Shown: positions 1 through 5,715 of the stretch, in pieces
How positions within the stretch are numbered: position 1 is the first letter of the stretch
How the letters are laid out: each line of letters opens with the position of its first letter
From: an uncultured Eubacteriales bacterium
Lineage (GTDB): Bacteria > Bacillota > Clostridia > Christensenellales > CAG-138
Reading direction: 5' to 3'
Length of the DNA: 7,904 nucleotides
Assembly: GCA_900543475.1 (NCBI GenBank)
Contig: UQRU01000097.1
Location: 1 to 7,904 of the forward strand
Position numbers and translations under genes: made by a program
Notes under the pieces: generated by a model
Database searches by the model: none
What the model was told of the DNA's origin: nothing
Seen by the model: the letters and a program-made list of their open reading frames with translations, nothing else

Positions 1-117
1 CCCCCCTCCCCCCCCGCGGCGCGCCCCCCCCCCGCGCCCCGTGTGTGTTGGGGGGGGGCCCCTCCCCCCCCCCCCAAAAACGCCGCCGCCCCCCCGCGCC
101 GTTCCGCGGCCCTGCCG
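1..117. other. Low-complexity C/G homopolymer contig end
   Basis: The stretch is made almost entirely of long C runs broken by short G runs and a GTGTGTGTT segment. Its composition changes abruptly near base 118, where normal mixed sequence begins. No gene can be supported here; reading frames through it give only proline, glycine and arginine strings. It most likely reflects poor base calling or assembly extension at a contig end. A genuine G/C-rich repeat cannot be excluded. Confidence 0.75.
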
Positions 118-153
118 GGTGGAAGGAAAAAGCAAAAAGAAAAGACCGGGCTG

Positions 154-169
154 TAACAGGTTGCTAACA
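154..169 (+). repeat. TAACA direct repeats upstream of the response regulator
   Basis: TAACA occurs at 154-158 and again at 165-169, exactly 11 bases apart, and a looser copy, TAAACA, lies at 184-189. OmpR/PhoB-family regulators commonly bind short direct repeats with about one helical turn of spacing. These repeats could therefore be an autoregulatory site for the gene that follows. They are short and may be chance. Confidence 0.3.
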
Positions 170-175
170 TTTCTA

Positions 176-184
176 TGGTATGCT
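176..184 (+). promoter_or_regulatory. Possible extended -10 promoter of the two-component operon
   Basis: TGG-TATGCT at 176-184 matches an extended -10 (TGn followed by a TATAAT-like hexamer, 4 of 6). No good -35 lies at the correct distance; TTGCTA at 161-166 is too close to this -10 and would instead pair with a weak TAAACA at 184-189. The position just downstream of the TAACA repeats would suit activation by the regulator itself. Confidence 0.35.
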
Positions 185-204
185 AAACAAAAGGGGGTGT
201 GGGC

Positions 205-873
205 ATGGCCAAGATCCTGGTGGTGGAAGACGAGGGCGCGATACGGGAATTGCTGCTTCGCAACCTGCGGCTGGTGGGGCATCAGCCCCAGGGGGCGGAT
301 AGCCTTCCTGCGGCCCGGGCGCTGTTGGAGCGGGAGCGGTTCGACCTGATGCTGTTGGACATCATGCTGGGCAAAGATAGTGGGTTTGACCTGCTGGAGC
401 AGGAGCGGGAAACGCCGGTGATCTGCCTGACCGCCAAGGGGAGCCTGGGGGACAAGCTGCGGGGTTTGCACCTGGGGGCGGACGATTATATCGTCAAGCC
501 CTTTGAGACGTTGGAGCTGGTAGCCCGGGTACAGGCGGTGCTTCGGCGCACCATGAAGACGGGCCAGGGGGTATTCCGGGTGGACGACGTGGCCATTGAT
601 TTTGACGCCAAGACCGTGACCCGGGGCGGGGAGCCGGTGGAATTGACGCCCCAGGAATACGCCCTGCTGGAGGCGTTGGCCATCAACCGGAACCTAGCCC
701 TGTCCAGGGAGAAGATATTGGATAAGGCCTGGAATGTGAATGGGTTTTATGGGGATATTCGCACGGTGGACGTGCATGTGAGCCGGCTCCGGCAAAAGCT
801 GGGGCTGGAGAAGCGGATCAAGACCGTGTACAAGGTAGGTTACCGGTTGGAGGTACGGGATGAAGGGGAATAG
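205..873 (+). CDS. OmpR/PhoB-family response regulator
   Basis: This 222-residue cytoplasmic transcription factor should be switched on by phosphoryl transfer from the kinase encoded next. The receiver domain spans about residues 3-115. It has the acidic pair E8-D9, phosphoacceptor D52 in LLDIML, switch T76 and K98 in the VKPF motif. A winged-helix Trans_reg_C domain follows at about 122-218, with recognition helix RTVDVHVSRLRQKL and the wing VYKVGYRLE. Length and all key residues are normal for the family. ATG at 205 is preferred over GTG at 199 because AAAAGGGGG (189-197) is 7 bases from 205 but almost touches 199. The 3' end overlaps the kinase gene by 14 bases, so the two should be translated together. 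Target genes cannot be read from the sequence; the secreted protein downstream and the operon itself are the obvious candidates. Confidence 0.95.
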   Translation: MAKILVVEDEGAIRELLLRNLRLVGHQPQGADSLPAARALLERERFDLMLLDIMLGKDSGFDLLEQERETPVICLTAKGSLGDKLRGLHLGADDYIVKPFETLELVARVQAVLRRTMKTGQGVFRVDDVAIDFDAKTVTRGGEPVELTPQEYALLEALAINRNLALSREKILDKAWNVNGFYGDIRTVDVHVSRLRQKLGLEKRIKTVYKVGYRLEVRDEGE

Positions 874-2017
874 GCTGGGGCTCAAGCTGTGGGAAAAGAA
901 CTATGTGTTCAGCCTGGCCCTGTTTGTGGCGGCCTTTTACCTGTGCTTGTTTTTGATCGGCAAGGGGGCCTTGGATCAGGCCATGGAAAACGAAAGGGCA
1001 GCCGCCCTCCACATCCATGATCTGGCGGCTCGCTCCCTGGCGTTGGATGTGGCCACCCTACAGGAACGCCAGGAGGAGGACCTGCCGGCCCATATGGCCC
1101 TGGCCCAGGCTCTGGTGGCCAATTATCACCGGCTGGGCGTGGACCTGAGCGTCACGGAAAACGGGCTGCTGTTGGCGGGGGCGGCGGTGCGGCCCCGGAT
1201 CGAGGGCCGGGTGGCTGTCATGGAACGGGAAGGGGCGCGCTATATGCTGCGCATCGACGGGACGCTGCCTGGGGCGGAGCAGATGCGCCTGGTGTATCAC
1301 CGGGATGTGACCCAGGTGGTGCGGGAGCAGCGGCGGCTGTCCGCGGCGCTGCTGGCAGGGGGCGCGGCGGTGGCGGCTGCGGTGGCCCTGGGTCTGTATT
1401 GGGCCCTTAGGGCCCTGTACCGGCCCATGGATCAGCTGGCCCACGAGCTGCGGACCAGCCTGACCGCCGTGTGCGGCTATGGGGAATATTTGCAGCTGGC
1501 CAACGCTTCGGAAGTGGAGCGGCAGGAGGCGGCGGAATTTATCGTGCAGGAGAGCCGCCGGCTGACCGACCTGGCGGAGCGGCTGCTCCTATTGGGCAAC
1601 CTGCGGGAGGGCAGCGTGCGGGTGGAGCAGGTGCCGGTGGCGGCGCTATTCGCAGGGGCGGCCAAGGCTTTTCCCCGGGTAAGCTATCTACCCACCGATG
1701 GGGAAATACAGGGGGACGGGGCGCTGCTGCAAAGCCTGGTCAATAACCTGGTGAAAAACGCCCTGGAGGCCGGCGCCACCCAGGTGGAGCTTTCCTTTCG
1801 GGAAGGCTGCCTCACGGTGACGGACAATGGCTGCGGCATGGATGAAGCGACCCTGGCCATGGCCAGGACGCCACCCAAACGGGGCAGCATGACGGGCAAC
1901 AAGGGCATGGGCCTGGCCCTGTGCCATCGGATCGCCGCCCTGCACAGGGCCCGCATTTCCTTCGCTTCCCAGGTGGAGCTGGGGACCCAGGTACAGGTGG
2001 ATTTCACAACTTCCTAA
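860..2017 (+). CDS. Membrane sensor histidine kinase without HAMP domain
   Basis: This is a 385-residue kinase and the presumed partner of the overlapping response regulator. A first membrane helix lies at about 14-36, an extracytoplasmic sensor region of roughly 120 residues at about 37-158, and a second helix at about 161-184. The phosphoacceptor H195 sits in LAHELRTSLT, where the usual proline after the H-box threonine is serine. The N box (LVNNLVKNALEAG, N296 and N300), G1 box (DNGCGM, 322-327) and G2 box (NKGMGLAL) are intact, so it should bind ATP and autophosphorylate. Only about 10 residues (RALYRPMDQL) separate the second helix from the H-box, leaving no room for a HAMP linker. The sensor region ends with an RLVYHRDVTQVVREQRRL stretch that may be a Cache/PAS-like fold; this is a guess. 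The ligand is unknown. The start ATG lies inside the regulator gene. Confidence 0.93.
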   Translation: MKGNRLGLKLWEKNYVFSLALFVAAFYLCLFLIGKGALDQAMENERAAALHIHDLAARSLALDVATLQERQEEDLPAHMALAQALVANYHRLGVDLSVTENGLLLAGAAVRPRIEGRVAVMEREGARYMLRIDGTLPGAEQMRLVYHRDVTQVVREQRRLSAALLAGGAAVAAAVALGLYWALRALYRPMDQLAHELRTSLTAVCGYGEYLQLANASEVERQEAAEFIVQESRRLTDLAERLLLLGNLREGSVRVEQVPVAALFAGAAKAFPRVSYLPTDGEIQGDGALLQSLVNNLVKNALEAGATQVELSFREGCLTVTDNGCGMDEATLAMARTPPKRGSMTGNKGMGLALCHRIAALHRARISFASQVELGTQVQVDFTTS

Positions 2018-2083
2018 TATCCCCCTTACGATTTGGTAAACGCCCTGTGGGACAATGGAGAAAACCAAGGGAAAGGAAGGCGT

Positions 2084-3838
2084 ATGCGTATGAAGAAAAA
2101 AATAGTGCTGCTGGTGCTGGCGGTATTGCTGTGCGCCACCGGGGCGTTTGCCATCGCCACCTATGTAAACCAAGACGCGGTTCTCTCCGGGGTCAAGAAG
2201 GTGGGCGAGGTGCCGGCGGAGGGCCTGGAGCCGGCGGCCGGCAGCGGCCAGCTGCCCATCGGCCCGGCAGGGGGCGCCAGCCGGGAGGCATTGGAGGGCC
2301 AGGTGATCCAGACGGCCGCCTACACCCAGGGGGAGCCGGGAGCGGCCCATATCACCCGGGAAGCCGCCCTGGATAGCGCCCGGGTTGTGCTGGCGTCCAT
2401 GTTCGGGATGGAGCTGCCCCCGGAGGCGGCGGCTGCCTTCTGGAAGGACGCTACCGGACAATATGGAGACTACTGGGAGGTGTCCTATGGCAGCGACCCG
2501 GCCGCGGAACCGGAATACGTGCTGGCCCTCATCAACGCCATGAGCGGGCAGGTGTATTTTATGGAGACCGGCCGCTTCTTCGACCCGGCCTATAACATTC
2601 CCCTTGCCCAGCTGCCGGAGGACGCCTCCCAGCAGCTCAGAGAACCGGAAGTGCAGGCGGAATATATAGAGGCTGCCGAAACACTGGCGGAAACCTGGCT
2701 GCTGGCGGAAGGGGAATGGGCGGAATATACCGTGGGCGCCACCCATGGGGACAACGTTATGGCCCAATGCGTGGCGGTGGATATCGATACCAACGGCCTG
2801 TGCTACCGGATGGAGCTGGTAGGCGGCTATGGGAAGCTGCCCATCACCCTGGATAGGCTTTATGTATATCCGGATCGGGAATGTGCCTGGGAAGGCAGCT
2901 TTACCTATGCCGGCCTGCTGGAATCCCAGCAGGCGACGGCCGCAGCCCAGGCCGCCGCGCCCACAAGCGAGTCCACTACCCCCGGCCAGAATATCAATTC
3001 TGCGATCCTGCGAACCATCTGGCGGGACTGGCCTTTTACGGACGAGACCCACATGGTGCGCGCCTGCCTTAGGATCTATGGCCTGGATGTGAAGGAGCGG
3101 GGCTCCGCCACGGAATTGGCCCAGGAGATGGAAGGCAAAAGCCGGCGGATCGATGACATCAACCAGACTATCCCGGGCGACATCCTGTTCTTCTATGACG
3201 ATGCGGATGGAGAAACCATTGGCTGGTGTACCTTGCGGGAACATAATCCCTATTCGCCAGCCTGGGTTGAGCTGGAGGAAGATCCCGGGAGCGGGACGGC
3301 GAAGGGCCAGATGGCAATTCTGTCGATATGCATCGAAAAAGACCCGGCTGATTTCGCCTATGCCCTACGGATCACGGAGATGCCCCCGCCCCGGGAGGAT
3401 CTGATCGCCCCGGCCTTGGCGTTGGTGGGCAAGCCGTTTTCCGCCGGGGGCTCCGGCCCGGAAAGCTATGACGATGCGGGGCTGGTATATGCCTGCTTCC
3501 AGGCGGCGGGCATAGACGCCCAGCGGCTCCCGGCCAGCCAATTGGCCGCCAGCAGCAGCATGGGGGACCGGGTCCTGATGACCATTCGCAAGCTAGAGGA
3601 TGTGGCTCCAGGGGATATCCTGTTCTTTGAATATACGGACGAAGGGGTCAATCACCGCTGCGGCGTGTGCGTTGGGGACGGGAAAATGGTGATGGCCTCC
3701 TCCATCGAGGGTAAGGTGGTGGAGCTGTCTTACGAGGACGAGGCTTACCTGGGGGATTTTGCCAAAGCCCTGCGGCTGAGCGCGCCCCTGCCTGCCGTCG
3801 AGCCGGCCGCGACCCCTGCCCCCAGCCCGGGGCAATAG
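2084..3838 (+). CDS. Secreted protein with PepSY-like region and two degenerate NlpC/P60-like domains
   Basis: This is a 584-residue exported protein. Residues 1-23 form a signal peptide (MRMKKK, hydrophobic core, likely cut after AFA); the cysteine in VLLC lacks a proper lipobox. Residues about 89-162 resemble PepSY/YpeB modules (ITREAALDSARVVL, then YVLALINAMSGQVYF). An unassigned segment to about 280 and an Ala/Gln/Ser/Thr/Pro linker (about 281-303) follow. Two NlpC/P60-like copies come next (about 305-430 and 440-565), each with PGDILFF. The expected DCSGLV reads DETHMV in copy 1 (E321 for Cys) and DDAGLV in copy 2 (D464 for Cys). In copy 2 the catalytic His position holds R525, with H524 shifted by one, and the later HA reads MA. 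Peptidase activity is therefore unlikely; binding peptidoglycan or peptide is my inference. The tail is Pro/Ala-rich. ATG 2084 is chosen for GAAAGGAAGG just upstream; ATG 2090 is also possible. It lies 66 bases after the kinase with no clear promoter between, so co-transcription is likely. Confidence 0.85.
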   Translation: MRMKKKIVLLVLAVLLCATGAFAIATYVNQDAVLSGVKKVGEVPAEGLEPAAGSGQLPIGPAGGASREALEGQVIQTAAYTQGEPGAAHITREAALDSARVVLASMFGMELPPEAAAAFWKDATGQYGDYWEVSYGSDPAAEPEYVLALINAMSGQVYFMETGRFFDPAYNIPLAQLPEDASQQLREPEVQAEYIEAAETLAETWLLAEGEWAEYTVGATHGDNVMAQCVAVDIDTNGLCYRMELVGGYGKLPITLDRLYVYPDRECAWEGSFTYAGLLESQQATAAAQAAAPTSESTTPGQNINSAILRTIWRDWPFTDETHMVRACLRIYGLDVKERGSATELAQEMEGKSRRIDDINQTIPGDILFFYDDADGETIGWCTLREHNPYSPAWVELEEDPGSGTAKGQMAILSICIEKDPADFAYALRITEMPPPREDLIAPALALVGKPFSAGGSGPESYDDAGLVYACFQAAGIDAQRLPASQLAASSSMGDRVLMTIRKLEDVAPGDILFFEYTDEGVNHRCGVCVGDGKMVMASSIEGKVVELSYEDEAYLGDFAKALRLSAPLPAVEPAATPAPSPGQ

Positions 3839-3865
3839 GAAAAATGCCGGGGCTGCAAGGCTTTT

Positions 3866-3877
3866 GCGTTGCAACGC
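3866..3877. promoter_or_regulatory. Perfect 12-bp palindrome over the mntP -35 box
   Basis: GCGTTGCAACGC is its own reverse complement and completely contains the proposed -35 hexamer TTGCAA. A dimeric repressor bound here would block RNA polymerase. The same bases could instead pair with GGGGCTGCAA just upstream to form a hairpin at the end of the preceding transcript, but no T-run follows. The palindrome is plain; its regulatory role is inferred. Confidence 0.4.
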
Positions 3878-3897
3878 CCACGAAAAGATGATACAAT
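3869..3897 (+). promoter_or_regulatory. Sigma-A-type promoter for mntP
   Basis: TTGCAA (3869-3874) and TACAAT (3892-3897) are separated by exactly 17 bases. The -10 matches consensus at 5 of 6 positions and the -35 at 4 of 6. Transcription would start near 3903-3905, giving a leader of about 75 bases. It makes mntP a separate transcription unit from the upstream sensory genes. Confidence 0.7.
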
Positions 3898-3902
3898 GGT
3901 AC

Positions 3903-3934
3903 GCGTCCATGTTGCCTTAGGGCGGCATGGACGC
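3903..3934 (+). promoter_or_regulatory. 14-bp stem-loop at the 5' end of the mntP leader
   Basis: GCGTCCATG (3903-3911) pairs perfectly with CATGGACGC (3926-3934). The stem continues through two T-G wobble pairs and GCC/GGC to a TTAG tetraloop, giving 14 uninterrupted pairs. It lies at or within a base or two of the predicted transcript start. No T-run follows, so it is not a normal terminator. It could be an mRNA-stabilising 5' hairpin, part of an unrecognised regulatory leader, or a DNA operator just downstream of the -10. The centre, TTGCCTTAGGGC, vaguely resembles MntR-type boxes from memory. I see no yybP-ykoY riboswitch core. Confidence 0.55.
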
Positions 3935-3978
3935 AAGCCTATTTTGGGGCTGAGGCGGAAAAAGGAGATGGTACGGGA

Positions 3979-4545
3979 ATGGGCTTTGCGGAATTGCTGC
4001 TTTTAGCGGTGGGGTTATCCATGGACGCCTTTGCGGTATCCGTGTGCAAGGGCCTTGCAACGGGCAAGGTGCGCTTGCGGCATATGCTGTGCGTGGGGAT
4101 CTGGTTCGGCGGCTTCCAAGCCCTGATGCCAACCCTGGGCTATCTGCTGGGCGCGGCCTTTCAAGCCTACATCACCGCGGTGGACCATTGGGTGGCCTTT
4201 GTGCTGCTGGCCTTCATCGGCGGCAACATGATCAAGGAATCCTTTTCCAAAGAGGAAAGCTGTGCAGACGCTTCCTTCGGCTTTCGGACCATGCTGCTCA
4301 TGGCCCTGGCCACCAGCATCGACGCCCTGGCGGTGGGGGTCACCTTCGCCCTGCTGCCGGATGTGAACCTGGGGGCTGCGGTGGGGTGCATTGGAGTGAC
4401 CACGTTCCTGCTTTCCGCCATTGGCATCAAAGCGGGCAGTATTTTTGGAGGCCGGTGCCGCGCAAAGGCCCAGTTGGCCGGCGGCGTTATCTTGATATTG
4501 ATCGGGTTAAAGATCCTGGTGGAGCATGTTTTTCTGGCCGGCTGA
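3979..4545 (+). CDS. mntP: Manganese efflux pump MntP
   Basis: This 188-residue inner-membrane protein exports Mn(II) and protects the cell against manganese excess. It shows the family's internal duplication: the half-repeat motifs SMDAFAVSV (D16) and TSIDALAVGV (D115) carry the conserved membrane aspartates known to matter in the E. coli protein. Other hallmarks are HWVAFVLLAFIGGNMIKE in the middle and GGVILILIGLKILVEH at the end. Six membrane helices are apparent at about 2-22, 36-58, 68-85, 103-124, 130-152 and 165-186, which matches the family in length and topology. The charged, Cys-containing loop after helix 3 (KEESCAD) is hydrophilic, as expected. The start at 3979 has AAAGGAG at 3961-3967, an 11-base spacing that is slightly long. 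The gene stands alone between its own promoter and terminator. Confidence 0.95.
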   Translation: MGFAELLLLAVGLSMDAFAVSVCKGLATGKVRLRHMLCVGIWFGGFQALMPTLGYLLGAAFQAYITAVDHWVAFVLLAFIGGNMIKESFSKEESCADASFGFRTMLLMALATSIDALAVGVTFALLPDVNLGAAVGCIGVTTFLLSAIGIKAGSIFGGRCRAKAQLAGGVILILIGLKILVEHVFLAG

Positions 4546-4567
4546 AAGCGGCTCGGTTTAATAAGGG

Positions 4568-4601
4568 GCGGGGGAAGGACATCCTCCGCCCCCGCTTTTT
4601 T
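4568..4601 (+). terminator. Intrinsic terminator after mntP
   Basis: GCGGGGG (4568-4574) pairs with CCCCCGC (4589-4595). The stem continues after a small internal loop with AGGA/TCCT and is followed directly by six T residues (4596-4601). It begins 22 bases after the mntP stop codon. It separates mntP from the sugar operon. Confidence 0.92.
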
Positions 4602-4608
4602 CCGGGGA

Positions 4609-4638
4609 GGGCGCCCGCGTTCCGGAAGAGAGGCGCCC
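4609..4638. repeat. Inverted repeat just after the terminator
   Basis: GGGCGCC (4609-4615) is complementary to GGCGCCC (4632-4638), and the intervening loop contains the small palindrome TTCCGGAA. No T-run follows. It could be a second hairpin reinforcing termination or a chance G/C pairing. The rest of 4602-4670 shows no gene, tRNA or recognised regulatory RNA. Confidence 0.3.
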
Positions 4639-4670
4639 GGGCCTGAAAAAGAACCGATTTTATCCCGGTA

Positions 4671-4705
4671 AGTCCCCTTGGGCCTATTGAAACCTGGGGG
4701 GGACT
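4671..4705. promoter_or_regulatory. Inverted repeat flanking the sugar-operon -35 box
   Basis: AGTCCCC at 4671-4677 is the exact reverse complement of GGGGACT at 4699-4705. The left arm lies upstream of the proposed -35 and the right arm ends five bases before the -10. The structure lies upstream of the predicted transcript start, so it would act as DNA, perhaps as a split operator for a sugar-responsive regulator encoded elsewhere. The arms are only 7 bases and G/C-rich, so chance is possible. Confidence 0.35.
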
Positions 4706-4715
4706 ATGCTACACT
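4687..4715 (+). promoter_or_regulatory. Promoter of the four-gene sugar operon
   Basis: TTGAAA (4687-4692) and TACACT (4710-4715) are separated by 17 bases. This predicts a start near 4722 and a leader of about 45 bases. It is the best match in the gap between the mntP terminator and the kinase gene. No other convincing promoter occurs before the operon's terminator. Confidence 0.65.
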
Positions 4716-4767
4716 TCTTTTAGATTGCTGCTTCGTTTATAAAACATAATATGGAAGGATGGAATGC

Positions 4768-5715
4768 ATGCTGGACCTGATTAGCGTCGGTGAAATGGTC
4801 ATCGACTTTTTGCCAGGGGAGGAGGCTGGTGTATACATACGCAAAGCCGGCGGCGCCCCTGCCAACGCGGCCATCGCGGTAGCCCGCAATGGGCTGTCCG
4901 CAGGCTTTTGCGGCCGGGTGGGCGCGGATGATTTCGGCCGGTTTTTGCTGGATACCCTAAAGGAAAACCAGGTTGCGGCCCTCTGCCCGGCTATGGTGCA
5001 GGAGGCTGTGACCACCATGGCCTTTGTTACCCTGGGCCCAGGAGGGGAGCGGAGCTTTACCTTTGCCCGCAAGCCTGGCGCGGACATGTTCCTGACCAAG
5101 GCCGATGTGGACGTTGCCCTGGCCCAGGGCGCCAGGATCCTACATGCGGGCTCCTGTTCCCTGTCCGCGCCCCCGGCCTCGGAAGCCACCGCCTACGCCC
5201 TAAGCCAGGCGTCAAAGCGGGGGTACATGGTCAGCTTTGACGTAAACTACCGGGATCTGATGTGGGGCGGCGACCGGGCGGCTGCCCGGGCATCCGTAGC
5301 GGCCATCCTGCCCTATGTGGACCTTCTGAAGATCTCCGAGGAGGAGACGGACTTTATGGGAGGCCAGGAAGGCATCCAGGCCATGGCGGCGGAAACGGGC
5401 ATTGCCGTGGTGGTGGAGACCCTGGGCGCCCAGGGGGCCCGGTGCTATTGGCAGGACGCCGTGTGGGAGCTTCCCGGCCGGCCCGCCAAGGCGGTGGACG
5501 CCACCGGGGCGGGAGACGCCTTCTGGGGCGGGTTCCTGTCCTGCCTGCTGCACAAGGGGGTGTACAGCACCCAGCAGCTGACAAAAAGCCTGCTTCAGGA
5601 GGCCATGGAATACGGCAACGCGGCAGGCTGGCTCTGCGTGCAGAAAAAGGGCGCCATCGAATCCCTGCCCACCCTGGCTGAGATCGAAAGGATCCGAAAG
5701 GAGAGCGCCCTATGA
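4768..5715 (+). CDS. PfkB-family sugar kinase, fructokinase-like
   Basis: This is a 315-residue cytoplasmic kinase of the ribokinase/PfkB family, which transfers phosphate from ATP to a sugar hydroxyl. The N-terminal sugar-binding signature appears as GGAPANAAIAVARNG (28-42). The C-terminal signature DATGAGDAFWGGF (244-256) contains the anion hole and catalytic base D250. GEMVIDF near the start and DVNYRDLMW (158-166) are typical of the fructokinase and 2-keto-3-deoxygluconokinase branch. Length is normal. ATG 4768 is preferred because GGAAGG (4753-4758) lies nine bases ahead, whereas ATG 4759 abuts it. The stop overlaps the epimerase start (ATGA, 5712-5715), indicating translational coupling. 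Fructose is the default substrate guess. In this operon a ketose released by the isomerase (fructose, xylulose) or allulose is equally plausible; sequence alone does not decide. Confidence 0.9.
   Translation: MLDLISVGEMVIDFLPGEEAGVYIRKAGGAPANAAIAVARNGLSAGFCGRVGADDFGRFLLDTLKENQVAALCPAMVQEAVTTMAFVTLGPGGERSFTFARKPGADMFLTKADVDVALAQGARILHAGSCSLSAPPASEATAYALSQASKRGYMVSFDVNYRDLMWGGDRAAARASVAAILPYVDLLKISEEETDFMGGQEGIQAMAAETGIAVVVETLGAQGARCYWQDAVWELPGRPAKAVDATGAGDAFWGGFLSCLLHKGVYSTQQLTKSLLQEAMEYGNAAGWLCVQKKGAIESLPTLAEIERIRKESAL

Noticed and set aside
2026..2056. Possible promoter TTACGA / GACAAT before the secreted-protein gene
   Set aside because: The spacing is 19 bases and the -35 match is poor. 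Read-through from the kinase gene is the simpler explanation.
2114..2122. Lipobox-like cysteine in the signal peptide of the secreted protein (VLLC)
   Set aside because: The residue before Cys is Leu, not Gly, Ala or Ser, and the hydrophobic core continues past it to a normal AFA cleavage site.
1688..3244. A 518-codon open frame on the minus strand opposite the kinase and secreted-protein genes
   Set aside because: It lies antisense to two well-supported genes, shows no recognisable domain, and is rich in Gly/Arg/His/Pro as expected from reverse frames of G+C-rich coding DNA.
3849..3880. Hairpin GGGGCTGCAA with TTGCAACGCCC as terminator of the secreted-protein gene
   Set aside because: The pairing needs a bulge and no T-run follows. 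The bases are better explained as the mntP -35 region and palindrome.
4602..4767. tRNA, small RNA or riboswitch between mntP and the sugar kinase
   Set aside because: No cloverleaf, T-loop motif or known riboswitch core is visible; only short G/C inverted repeats and the promoter are seen.
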